5,973 nt of DNA, taken from positions 1-5,973 of the forward strand of contig CALFOF010000172.1 of assembly GCA_937919075.1 (NCBI GenBank). The letters are read 5' to 3'. The first letter of the stretch is position 1. Each line of letters begins with the position of its first letter. This document shows, piece after piece, positions 1-5,826 of this stretch. Below the pieces are notes generated by a model. That model was not told the origin of the DNA and did not search any database. It was given only the letters and a program-made list of their open reading frames with translations. The DNA is from an uncultured Cyanobium sp. GTDB taxonomy: Bacteria; Cyanobacteriota; Cyanobacteriia; PCC-6307; Cyanobiaceae. A program made the translations under genes and the position numbers.

Positions 1-11
1 TCACTCTCTGA

Positions 12-1226
12 TCAGGGCATTCGGGCCTAGGGATTTACACCACGCAAAGGGACGCAGCCCTTTATGATCGAGCGGATATCTATATCCCGTTCATTGAGCG
101 CTCCCTTGGGCTCCTGGGGCCAACTGGAGTTCTGGGCTTCATTTGCGCTGATCGCTGGATGAAAAATAAATATGGAGGTCCGCTCAGGAAGCTCGTGTCC
201 GATGGCTATCACCTCAAGATCCATGTTGATATGTCTGATACGCAGGCATTCCAATCAGATGTGATTGCTTATCCTGCAATCACAGTGATCTCAAGGGTAC
301 CCTCAGGCCCCACGCGTATCGCGCGCCAGCCGGTCATCAGCAAGGCGTCTCTTGAAGGGCTCGCTCAGGAGCTCACAGCTGCTGATCATGTGTGCAATGA
401 GAAGGTGCGTCTTGCAATTGGTGTGGCGAAGAGCTCTGAGCCCTGGCTTTTATCTGGTGCCAATCAGCTTGAGCTGATCAGGCGCTTGGAGGATCAGTTC
501 CCCACACTCGAAGAAGCAGGCTGCAAGGTTGGCATCGGTGTGGCAACAGGAGCTGATCGGGCCTTCATTGCAGACGATGCAAGGCTTGATGTTGAAGCCG
601 ACCGCAAACTGCCTCTTATAAGAACCAGAGACATCGCCAGCGGTGAAGTTCAATGGTTGGGCAAGGCAATCATCAATCCGTTCAATGAAGACGGAAGCTT
701 GGTGAACTTATCCCATTATCCGAAGCTCAACCGCTATCTAGAGGCCCGAAAGGCCGTCATCATGGGCCGCCATTGCGCGCAGCGCAATCCCCGCAACTGG
801 TATCGAACGATTGATCGCATTACACCTTCTCTTTCCTTTCGGCCAAAGCTCCTGGTGCCAGACATCAAGGGCGACTCTCATGTCGTCTATGAAGATGGAC
901 AGTATTATCCCCACCACAACCTCTATTACATCGTTTCGGATGAATGGGATCTGCGTAGCCTTCAGGCTGTGTTGTTGTCTTCGTTGTCTCGTGCCTTTGT
1001 TTCCACGTATTCAACAAAGATGAGAGGAGGCTTCCTTCGGTTTCAGGCTCAATACTTGCGCCGAATTCGGCTACCGGAATGGAGATCGCTCTCTGTGCCG
1101 ATGAGGCAGGAGCTGGCCGATGCGGCTGTTTCCAGGGATATCCCTGCCTGCAACAGGGCCGTTGGCAAGCTTTATGGCCTGTGCCCTGCGGACATGAGCA
1201 TCTTGCACAATGCCGCATCTGCATGA
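12..1226 (+). CDS. PaeR7I/XhoI-type adenine-specific DNA methyltransferase, 5'-partial and probably frameshifted
   Basis: This is the modification half of a type II R-M system. It should transfer a methyl group from S-adenosylmethionine to the adenine of CTCGAG, protecting host DNA from the nuclease encoded next. The frame is open from 12 to the TGA at 1224-1226 (404 residues). Visible are [15 protein letters not shown] (residues 18-32) and [15 protein letters not shown] (42-56), blocks that follow the NPPY catalytic motif in Eco57I/TaqI-like N6-adenine methylases. A C-terminal target-recognition region follows, with [11 protein letters not shown] and [11 protein letters not shown] stretches. 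The family is about 530 residues long, so the N-terminal portion with the SAM-binding and NPPY motifs must lie to the left of the window. An in-frame TGA at 9-11 blocks that extension, while frame 1 is open over 1-27, so a one-base frameshift near 28-30 is likely. The ATG at 159 is the first start codon in frame but lies inside the catalytic domain, so I do not take it as the true start. The family is secure; intactness is doubtful. Confidence 0.82.
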   Translation, partial: SGHSGLGIYTTQRDAALYDRADIYIPFIERSLGLLGPTGVLGFICADRWMKNKYGGPLRKLVSDGYHLKIHVDMSDTQAFQSDVIAYPAITVISRVPSGPTRIARQPVISKASLEGLAQELTAADHVCNEKVRLAIGVAKSSEPWLLSGANQLELIRRLEDQFPTLEEAGCKVGIGVATGADRAFIADDARLDVEADRKLPLIRTRDIASGEVQWLGKAIINPFNEDGSLVNLSHYPKLNRYLEARKAVIMGRHCAQRNPRNWYRTIDRITPSLSFRPKLLVPDIKGDSHVVYEDGQYYPHHNLYYIVSDEWDLRSLQAVLLSSLSRAFVSTYSTKMRGGFLRFQAQYLRRIRLPEWRSLSVPMRQELADAAVSRDIPACNRAVGKLYGLCPADMSILHNAASA

Positions 1227-1960
1227 CCTTAGATCTAGCCGGCTACAAGGAGAAAGCCCACAAGGCGGTGAAGGAGTTCTGGGGCAATCGCGATGCCGCA
1301 AGACAGCGCCAACTCGCCTCCGGGAGCGTGGATCAAGGGGAGCGAGCTGGTGTGACGGCAGGCAAGAACATGGATGGTTTCCTGTCGTTGATGATCGATT
1401 TTGTCAACTTGAATGGATTGGCCCATGCAGACGTGCATACCAATCGGGCGATGCTCACCCTGCCTGGCTTCTTTCGGCCAACGAAGCTTTGGGACCTAGT
1501 GGTGCTCCATCGCGGCGAGCTGATTGCTGCGGTTGAACTGAAGAGCCAGGTTGGTTCCTTTGGCAACAACTTCAACAACCGCACAGAAGAAGCCATCGGC
1601 ACGGCCCATGATCTTTGGACGGCCTATCGAGAAGGTGCTCTTGGCAATCAACCAAGGCCTTTCGTGGGATGGCTGATGATGGTAGAAGATGCACCTGGTT
1701 CACGCCGGCCCATTCGCGACGCCTCGCCTCACTTTCCAGTGCTTTCCGAGTTCCGAGGCGCCTCTTATCTCGACAGATACGACCTTCTCTGCCAGAAACT
1801 CATGAGAGAGGGTTTGTACAGCTCTGCGTGCCTTCTCGCCTCTCCAAGAGAGGCGGTCCTTTCCGGCGAGTTTTCAGAGCTCTCCCCGATGACCCGCCTC
1901 AAGACACTTATCACATCATTGGCTGGTCACATCGCGTCTGAAGCTTCTCGCCTTGCTTGA
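1223..1960 (+). CDS. PaeR7I-type type II restriction endonuclease (XhoI isoschizomer family, CTCGAG)
   Basis: Predicted type II endonuclease that cuts unmethylated CTCGAG in incoming DNA. The protein has 245 residues, essentially the length of PaeR7I (about 246), and appears complete. A PD-(D/E)xK-like core is visible: D91 in KLWDLVVL, then E105 and K107 in AVELKSQ (spacing D-x13-E-x-K), followed by the conserved [15 protein letters not shown] stretch. The start is the ATG at 1223, whose ATGA overlaps the methylase stop; this points to translational coupling and matches the methylase-then-nuclease gene order of PaeR7I. An in-frame ATG at 1079 would add 48 residues, but those lie inside the methylase gene and do not look like the family. 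No Shine-Dalgarno sequence is obvious, as expected for a coupled gene. The gene converges on thyX with a 46-base gap. GC over 1501-1560 is 35/60, below the host-like genes to the right. Specificity is inferred from family membership and is not visible in the sequence. Confidence 0.9.
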   Translation: MTLDLAGYKEKAHKAVKEFWGNRDAARQRQLASGSVDQGERAGVTAGKNMDGFLSLMIDFVNLNGLAHADVHTNRAMLTLPGFFRPTKLWDLVVLHRGELIAAVELKSQVGSFGNNFNNRTEEAIGTAHDLWTAYREGALGNQPRPFVGWLMMVEDAPGSRRPIRDASPHFPVLSEFRGASYLDRYDLLCQKLMREGLYSSACLLASPREAVLSGEFSELSPMTRLKTLITSLAGHIASEASRLA

Positions 1961-2006
1961 CGATGATCTAGCTGCACTTGTGCGCTGTGGCTGCGGTCAA
2001 CTCTCG

Positions 2007-4094
2007 TCAAGGCGCCAGCCTTGCCTTATGCAACCGACTCTTCGCATACCACTCCGCAAACTGCGGCACCCACTCCTGCAGGTGCGGCCACATCAGATCA
2101 CAAAGCTCGCGGATCTCCTGCTGAGCATCCAGCTTCGCCCGTAGATCCAGAAAGTGCAGAAACGCCCGCAGGGTGAAGCTCACCACGAAGTGCTGGCGGT
2201 AGTCGAACGGCAGGATGCCGCGGGCGTGTTCTTCCGCGTAGCCCGCATCCAGCAGATCGCGATAGCGCGCCGCTGCGGCGCGGCACAGCTCCAGGTCGAT
2301 GGCCCGCTGGGTTTCGTCGTAGATGTATTTCTTGCCTTGGCGATCGCTATAGGCGCCCACAGGACGGAGGTAGAACACCTCCTCCAGCTCCAGTTCCCCA
2401 TTGGCGGCGCGGCGGATGCGGTCCCCCGTGTAGCGCATCGAGTTGTGCACTACGAGGCCGTTGGCCACGAAGTTGTGCCACGGATCGGCCACCTGAAGGT
2501 CGTAGGTCATCTGGGAGCCCAGAAACTCCACTTGAACCACGGTGAGCGCATGGGCCATCAGCCTCCGGCCTAGCGGGCGGGGCTTGTCGGGCCAGGTCTT
2601 GACCGGCTTCAGCGGACGGAACGTCGCGGCAAAGTCGGCCTCCTGGTGGTGTTTGTGAATGAAGGCATGACAAGGTTGGCAAAGTGTGACGAGATTCTTG
2701 ATCTGGCAGCCCAAGCTTGGATCCGCATAGACGGGCACCAAGTGGTGGGTATGTAGCTGTTGCTCGCTTCCACGCAGTCCACAACGCTGGCATGTGTGAT
2801 CGAATCGTCGATGGACCTGGGAAGCGACTTGCCGTGTCCAGGCCGCGATCAACACTCGCTCAGACGATGTGCCCCCTTTCCAGAAGTGTGACGCTGAACC
2901 TCGACGGGTGATCTGTCGGCCATGGGCACGCCGCGCTTCGCGTGACGCTTCCGACAGCTGCAGGCGATAACCACCACGCCCTTTGTTCCAAGGCCGCATG
3001 CCCTTCTGGAAAAAGGGGCGTTTATTGAGGGTCAGTCCGAAGTGATACACCCACTTTTTGATGGCTTCAACGGAGCAGCCCGCGAGTTCGGCCATCTCCT
3101 TGGCACAAAGCCCCTTCTCCAGTTGGTGCTGCAGCCATTGCTGCTGGCGATAGAGAGCTGAAGGATTGTGGTTCCAGGGCTTGAATCCCGGCTGAAAATG
3201 CGTATTGCTTTTCACCAAGCGGATCTGATGCTTGCGGGCCCAGTCCCGGATCGTGGTGGTCGAACAGCCAGCCCGCTCCGCCATCTCGTCTGGGGTCGCC
3301 CCGGATTCGACCTGTTGTTCCAGCCAGCCTCTGTGCCGGTAGGCCCCGTTGCCCACCGCCACGTTCCCGTTCGCCAGCACCTGCGCCGTGCGTCGGAAGC
3401 TGCGCACTGTGCCATCCCTGCGCACCCTCAGGGAGAGGGCGTCCCCCATGGTCTGCCAGCCATCCGGCGTGAGTAAGCGATGGTTAGCGGTGCAGTCAAG
3501 AGTTCGGCCGTCCTCCATGGTCAGCCGATAGACCGGTTGTAGCCCACTGCAGATCACATCCGTGAGATGGCTTGTTTCGAAGATGTTTGTGTCTTCGTTC
3601 AGCACCCGCAACCTCATCTTCTGCAACCGCTTGCGGCAATCGCGTCGGTAGGTTCCCGGCTTTTCGCCTTGACGTCCACGGATCTGCCTGTGCCGTGTCG
3701 CCCGCTCTCCATTCGTCCAGAGGTCGTGCAGTTCAGCGATCCTGATCTTCCGCAGACCCCCTCCGGCATGCAAGAAGGTGATCTCGGTATCACCGGCGAG
3801 ACACTGCACATCGAAGCTCACGCCGACCCGATGTGTACGTGCCTGTTGCATCACGGAATGGGGGAACCAGCCCACGTTCAGCACAATCTGGGCGTGCTCG
3901 AGCGGGCCGTAGTGGCCGCGTTCGCCGGCCAGCAGGCGCTTCACGCAGATCTCACCGGCTTTGGTTTCATTCAGCCAGTTGGCGCGGTCGGCGAACACGA
4001 AGTCCTCGCTGTAGTCCTGATGCATCCCGGCAAATACGCATTGCTGCGGGTTCGGGGTGGCGGCGATCAGCTCAACCCGGAAGCGGGGATCCAT
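2007..4094 (-). CDS. thyX: FAD-dependent thymidylate synthase ThyX, interrupted by an HNH intein
   Basis: ThyX methylates dUMP to dTMP using methylene-tetrahydrofolate, NAD(P)H and FAD, in the cytoplasm. The ORF encodes 695 residues, but the extein halves (1-97 and 552-695) sum to 241, a normal ThyX length. The start MDPRFRVELI at 4094 matches cyanobacterial ThyX; no clear ribosome binding site precedes it. Signature features are RGHYGPLEH (59-67), RTHRVGVSFDVQ (86-97) continuing after the intein as SMRYTGDR (552-559), and TLRAFLHFLDLR (641-652) followed by AQQEIR, the substrate-binding C-terminal block. The signature reads RTHR-x8-S rather than the classical RHR-x7-S, a spacing I believe also occurs in the family. 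The intein falls directly before the conserved Ser, so no active enzyme can form without splicing. The gene is 63 bases downstream of the txlA-like gene on the same strand and may share its transcript. The extein reading frame is intact. Confidence 0.96.
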   Translation of the reverse strand: MDPRFRVELIAATPNPQQCVFAGMHQDYSEDFVFADRANWLNETKAGEICVKRLLAGERGHYGPLEHAQIVLNVGWFPHSVMQQARTHRVGVSFDVQCLAGDTEITFLHAGGGLRKIRIAELHDLWTNGERATRHRQIRGRQGEKPGTYRRDCRKRLQKMRLRVLNEDTNIFETSHLTDVICSGLQPVYRLTMEDGRTLDCTANHRLLTPDGWQTMGDALSLRVRRDGTVRSFRRTAQVLANGNVAVGNGAYRHRGWLEQQVESGATPDEMAERAGCSTTTIRDWARKHQIRLVKSNTHFQPGFKPWNHNPSALYRQQQWLQHQLEKGLCAKEMAELAGCSVEAIKKWVYHFGLTLNKRPFFQKGMRPWNKGRGGYRLQLSEASREARRAHGRQITRRGSASHFWKGGTSSERVLIAAWTRQVASQVHRRFDHTCQRCGLRGSEQQLHTHHLVPVYADPSLGCQIKNLVTLCQPCHAFIHKHHQEADFAATFRPLKPVKTWPDKPRPLGRRLMAHALTVVQVEFLGSQMTYDLQVADPWHNFVANGLVVHNSMRYTGDRIRRAANGELELEEVFYLRPVGAYSDRQGKKYIYDETQRAIDLELCRAAAARYRDLLDAGYAEEHARGILPFDYRQHFVVSFTLRAFLHFLDLRAKLDAQQEIRELCDLMWPHLQEWVPQFAEWYAKSRLHKARLAP
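2340..2347. repeat. HIP1 octamer GCGATCGC in the thyX C-extein
   Basis: An exact copy of the highly iterated palindrome GCGATCGC that is over-represented in many cyanobacterial genomes. It lies in the C-extein part of thyX. Together with the copy at 5226 it supports a cyanobacterial host; neither the intein nor the R-M genes contain one that I could find. Confidence 0.7.
2655..2804 (-). other. HNH nuclease domain of the intein
   Basis: Residues 431-480 of the thyX product form an HNH nuclease: a zinc-type pair C435-x2-C438 (TCQRCG), the catalytic histidine pair H450-H451 (LHTHHLVPV), Asn467 (IKNLVTLC) and a second pair C472-x2-C475 followed by His476. The preceding HFWKGG (403-408) also commonly stands just before this fold. 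All expected metal-binding and catalytic positions are present, so the homing endonuclease looks potentially active rather than decayed. Most described intein endonucleases are of the LAGLIDADG type, so this is the less common kind. Confidence 0.9.
2985..3338 (-). repeat. Two tandem helix-turn-helix units inside the intein
   Basis: Residues 253-308 and 316-370 of the thyX product are two copies of one module of about 56 residues, with a period of 62-63. Matching positions are WLEQQVESG with WLQHQLEKG, then DEMAERAGCSTTTIRDW with KEMAELAGCSVEAIKKW, and a closing GFKPWNHN with GMRPWNKG. The middle part has the look of a helix-turn-helix (E-MAE-AGCS-x3-I-x-W). Modules of this form, and the PWNKG tail, are typical of the DNA-recognition part of HNH homing endonucleases. 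They probably position the nuclease on the intein-less thyX site. The copies have diverged at the residue level, so the duplication is not recent. Confidence 0.8.
3897..3902. other. CTCGAG (XhoI/PaeR7I) recognition site in thyX
   Basis: The only CTCGAG I find in the window. It encodes Leu65-Glu66 of the conserved PLEH block in the ThyX N-extein. If the adjacent nuclease has the specificity of its family, this is a self-target that the partner methylase must protect. Confidence 0.75.
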
Positions 4095-4137
4095 GGGCAG
4101 GGGTAGGCGTGTTTAGGGGTTGAGAGGGTTGGCGTGC

Positions 4138-4152
4138 GGCGCTTGGAGCGCC
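4138..4152 (-). terminator. Small GC-rich hairpin between the txlA-like gene and thyX
   Basis: A perfect 6-base inverted repeat, GGCGCT and AGCGCC, around a 3-base loop begins five bases past the txlA-like stop codon in transcript direction. No run of U follows, so it is a poor match to an intrinsic terminator. It could instead be an RNA processing or stability element that sets the ratio of the two messages. A stem this short can arise by chance in GC-rich DNA. Confidence 0.25.
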
Positions 4153-4157
4153 TGGCC

Positions 4158-4724
4158 TCAGCCGTGGCTGCGTGGGCCGGTGGCGGCGGGTTCGCTGCTT
4201 TGCGGCCCCTGCTCCAGCTCGCTGAGCTTGCCCACGCCAGCCAGGCGCGGCAACGGCTTGTCGTCGATCAGGGCGATCGTGATCGCGGCCAGTTCGGCCG
4301 GGCTGCGCAGGCCCAGCGAGCGGCCGATCGGTTTGCCCTGGCGGTTGAACAGCTCCAGCTGCGGGATGCCGTTCACCTCATAACGGTCGAGCTCCGGGCC
4401 CCAGCGGGGATTGTCCACATTCAGCAGCACCACATTCAGCTTGCCGCGGTTCTGGCTTTCCACCGCCTCCATCGCCGGCGCCATCGCCCGGCACGACTCA
4501 CACCAGTCGGCGTAGAACTCCAGGATCGTGGGCCGTCCGTTCGCCAGCGCCACCGGCAGCTCCAGCGACCGCCGTGCCAGCTGCTCCAGCGGCGCCTGCG
4601 GTTGCAGCCAGCCGCGCGCGAAGAACAGCACCAACGCCAGCAACGCGGCCAGGCCGGCCAGCACCATCCGTTCGCGGCGCCCCAGCGGTGGTGAAGAGAT
4701 GGGGTCGATGGGCGGTTCGTTCAT
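4158..4724 (-). CDS. txlA: Membrane-anchored thioredoxin-like protein, TxlA family
   Basis: Predicted thiol-disulfide oxidoreductase of the cyanobacterial TxlA/HCF164-like group, which in related organisms is tied to assembly of photosynthetic electron-transfer components. It has 188 residues. A charged N-terminus is followed by one membrane segment at about 20-38 (VLAGLAALLALVLFFARG), then a thioredoxin fold with the redox motif W74-C75-E-S-C78 in EFYADWCESC, the cis-proline in GIPQLELF (Pro121), and a C-terminal tail of about 35 low-complexity residues. The anchor suggests that the domain faces the lumen or periplasm. The start at 4724 gives the only complete anchor, and other in-frame ATGs lie within or after it. 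It is divergent from the NIL-domain gene (90-base gap) and is followed by thyX 63 bases downstream on the same strand, so the two may be cotranscribed. GC over 4561-4620 is 47/60, host-like. Family assignment is solid; the exact role and membrane side are inferred. Confidence 0.88.
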   Translation of the reverse strand: MNEPPIDPISSPPLGRRERMVLAGLAALLALVLFFARGWLQPQAPLEQLARRSLELPVALANGRPTILEFYADWCESCRAMAPAMEAVESQNRGKLNVVLLNVDNPRWGPELDRYEVNGIPQLELFNRQGKPIGRSLGLRSPAELAAITIALIDDKPLPRLAGVGKLSELEQGPQSSEPAATGPRSHG

Positions 4725-4814
4725 CGGGGCGTGATTGGCTCGCCTCGGGCTGGGGCACTCTGGCAGCTACGCGCTGCAGGCTGCTCGCTGCAGGCCGGGG
4801 CTGCCTGCGTCAGC
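4725..4814. promoter_or_regulatory. Divergent intergenic region with a 10-base direct repeat
   Basis: These 90 bases separate the txlA-like gene (leftward) from the NIL-domain gene (rightward), so promoters for both directions are expected here. I see no convincing -10 or -35 boxes in this GC-rich stretch. It does contain an exact direct repeat, CGCTGCAGGC at 4772-4781 and 4786-4795, spaced 14 bases start to start, each copy containing the palindrome CTGCAG. This may be an operator, but nothing identifies a regulator. Confidence 0.4.
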
Positions 4815-5255
4815 ATGGGGTTTCGCAGCGCCCTGCCCCCGTTGAAGCGCCGCCTCACCCTTCACTTCCCGCGCCAGGCGGTGCATCAGCCGATCACCTA
4901 CCGCCTCGCGGTGGATTTCGACATCGCCGCCAAGATCCTGCGCGCCCAGGTGGCCCCCAACCAGAGCGGCACCATGGTGGTGGAGCTCTCCGGTGACATC
5001 GACGAGCTCGATTCCGCTGAGCTATGGCTGGAAAGCCTCGGCCTCTCGCTGGATCGCGCCCCCGGTGAGATCCGCATCGATCCAGCCCGTTGCGTCGACT
5101 GCGGCATCTGCGCCAGCGTCTGCCCCAGTGGCGCCCTGAGCAGTGCGCAACCCGATTGGCGGCTTAGCTTCGATGTCAAACGCTGCCTGGTCTGCGAACA
5201 GTGCATCCCCAGCTGTCCGCTCGATGCGATCGCGCTGGTGCTGGAGCCCCGATGA
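4815..5255 (+). CDS. NIL-domain protein with two 4Fe-4S motifs (ferredoxin-like)
   Basis: A 146-residue soluble protein. Residues about 11-80 form a NIL domain (RLTLHFPRQAVHQPITYRL to about WLESLGLSL), the small ACT-like fold also found at the C-terminus of MetN transporters. It is followed by two clusters of the form C-x2-C-x2-C-x3-C-P: C93, C96, C99, C103 and C124, C127, C130, C134. It is likely an electron carrier or a partner of a redox enzyme. Methanogen proteins that combine NIL and ferredoxin parts are linked to homocysteine synthesis, but whether that applies here is unknown. The start chosen is the ATG at 4815, just before the conserved KRRLTLHFP stretch; the in-frame ATG at 4731 would add 28 residues unlike the family and would use up the divergent promoter region. 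The ribosome binding site is weak. The next gene starts 28 bases downstream and probably forms an operon with it. A HIP1 octamer lies near its 3' end. Confidence 0.9.
   Translation: MGFRSALPPLKRRLTLHFPRQAVHQPITYRLAVDFDIAAKILRAQVAPNQSGTMVVELSGDIDELDSAELWLESLGLSLDRAPGEIRIDPARCVDCGICASVCPSGALSSAQPDWRLSFDVKRCLVCEQCIPSCPLDAIALVLEPR
5226..5233. repeat. HIP1 octamer GCGATCGC in the NIL-domain gene
   Basis: Second exact copy of GCGATCGC, within the last codons of the NIL-domain 4Fe-4S gene (encoding part of LDAIAL). It is a host-genome signature and has no assigned role in this gene. Confidence 0.7.
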
Positions 5256-5283
5256 CCGCGCCTGCCCCCCGCCTGCGCCGGCC

Positions 5284-5820
5284 ATGGTGAAGGCCCAGCC
5301 CCGCAATGGCCCCGTGCGCGCCCTGCTGCGGCTCACGCTGCTGCCGGTGCGTGCGCCGTTTCTGGTGGTGCTGCTGGCGGTGAGTGCCTACCTCGGCATG
5401 CAGTGGGTGCTGGTGTACCCCCACGAAGCCGTGTCGCTGCTGGCCCTGCCGCGCCATCAGCAGTTGTTCTGGTCGGTGGAATGCCTCCACTCGCTGATGG
5501 TGGTGGTGCTCTGCTCCATGCCCGGTTACCTGCTGGCCCAGGTGTCGCGCCTGATGAACGCCAGCAAGGTGTTCACGCTGGTGTTCTCGTTGCTGGTGGT
5601 GAGCGTGCTCGCCATCTACATGATCGATCTGGGCCGCCTGCTGGCCGAAGTGATGATCCTGGGCTCGTCGGTGTTCCTGGCGCGCCTCGACCTCGCCCGC
5701 ATCAAGGTGGTGCCACCGCCGCCGCAGCTGGCCTTCGTGCTCAGCATCTACGTGCTGGCGGGCATCGGCCTCGGGCGTTGGTTGTTCCTTGAGGGGATCT
5801 GGGGGCCGTTTCCGGCTTGA
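5284..5820 (+). CDS. Conserved-looking polytopic membrane protein of unknown function
   Basis: I do not recognise this 178-residue protein. Its hydrophobic profile suggests four or five membrane segments at about 24-44, 65-86, 95-113, 116-134 and 148-166, separated by short loops. A basic N-terminus (VKAQPRNGPVRALLRLTLLPVR) fits a cytoplasmic N-end, and a proline run VVPPPPQ at 142-148 precedes the last segment. There is one possible buried charge cluster, YMIDLGRLLAE (112-122). No catalytic motif is visible. The ATG at 5284 is taken as start: the open frame extends left to 5143, but that part overlaps the NIL-domain gene and reads as non-family sequence. The gene follows the NIL-domain gene by 28 bases on the same strand, so the two may act together, for example as a membrane partner for an iron-sulfur protein; that is inference only. 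GC over 5341-5400 is 41/60, host-like. It converges on the next gene with a 6-base gap. Confidence 0.85.
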   Translation: MVKAQPRNGPVRALLRLTLLPVRAPFLVVLLAVSAYLGMQWVLVYPHEAVSLLALPRHQQLFWSVECLHSLMVVVLCSMPGYLLAQVSRLMNASKVFTLVFSLLVVSVLAIYMIDLGRLLAEVMILGSSVFLARLDLARIKVVPPPPQLAFVLSIYVLAGIGLGRWLFLEGIWGPFPA

Positions 5821-5826
5821 TCGTGC

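Larger units (their letters stand above)
2442..3803 (-). mobile_element. Intein in ThyX (454 residues, Hint domain plus HTH and HNH homing endonuclease)
   Basis: A self-splicing protein element spanning residues 98-551 of the thyX product. The N-terminal splicing half starts with Cys98 (CLAGDTEI, block A). Block B holds the T-x-x-H motif T202-A-N-H205 after GLQPVYRLTMEDGRTLDC. The C-terminal half has block F, YDLQVADPWHNF (531-542, His540), and block G, NGLVVHN ending His550-Asn551. The +1 residue is Ser552, the first residue of the C-extein and ThyX's own conserved serine. All residues needed for class 1 splicing are present, so splicing competence is likely. Between the splicing halves lie two HTH repeats (about 253-370), a linker ending HFWKGG (403-408) and an HNH nuclease (431-480). 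Sampled GC in the endonuclease part is 28/60 and 29/60, against 39-43/60 in the exteins, which indicates later acquisition. The boundaries are exact to the codon, because removing the element restores an uninterrupted ThyX signature. Confidence 0.95.

Noticed and set aside
1079..1222. Longer N-terminus for the restriction endonuclease using the ATG at 1079.
   Set aside because: The extension lies inside the methylase gene in another frame; the ATG at 1223 gives the family length and the usual ATGA overlap.
1961..2006. Possible bidirectional terminator between the R gene and thyX (AGC-t-GCA, loop CTTG, TGC-GCT).
   Set aside because: The stem is short with a bulge and has no T run on either side; too weak to call.
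2154..2573. Long open frame on the plus strand opposite the thyX C-extein and the end of the intein.
   Set aside because: It lies antisense to well-supported coding sequence, its translation has no recognisable domain, and long shadow frames are common in GC-rich genes.
2007..4094. Reading thyX as a fusion with a separate HNH effector or defence gene.
   Set aside because: The inserted segment has all splicing blocks (Cys98, TxxH, His-Asn at the end, Ser +1) and interrupts one enzyme motif exactly, so an intein explains it fully.
3567..4106. 179-codon plus-strand frame opposite the ThyX N-extein.
   Set aside because: It is antisense to the conserved ThyX signature, has no motif, and is explained by codon bias of the real gene.
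4134..4694. Plus-strand frame opposite the txlA-like gene.
   Set aside because: Its translation is a Gln/Arg/Ala-rich low-complexity string typical of a reverse-strand shadow; the minus strand encodes a clear thioredoxin fold.
5143..5283. Longer N-terminus for the membrane protein.
   Set aside because: It overlaps the second 4Fe-4S motif of the NIL-domain gene in another frame and reads as non-family sequence.
5252..5290. A 12-codon frame (MTAPAPRLRRPW) starting with ATGA overlap at the end of the NIL-domain gene.
   Set aside because: It is very short, with no ribosome binding site and no known family; most likely chance.
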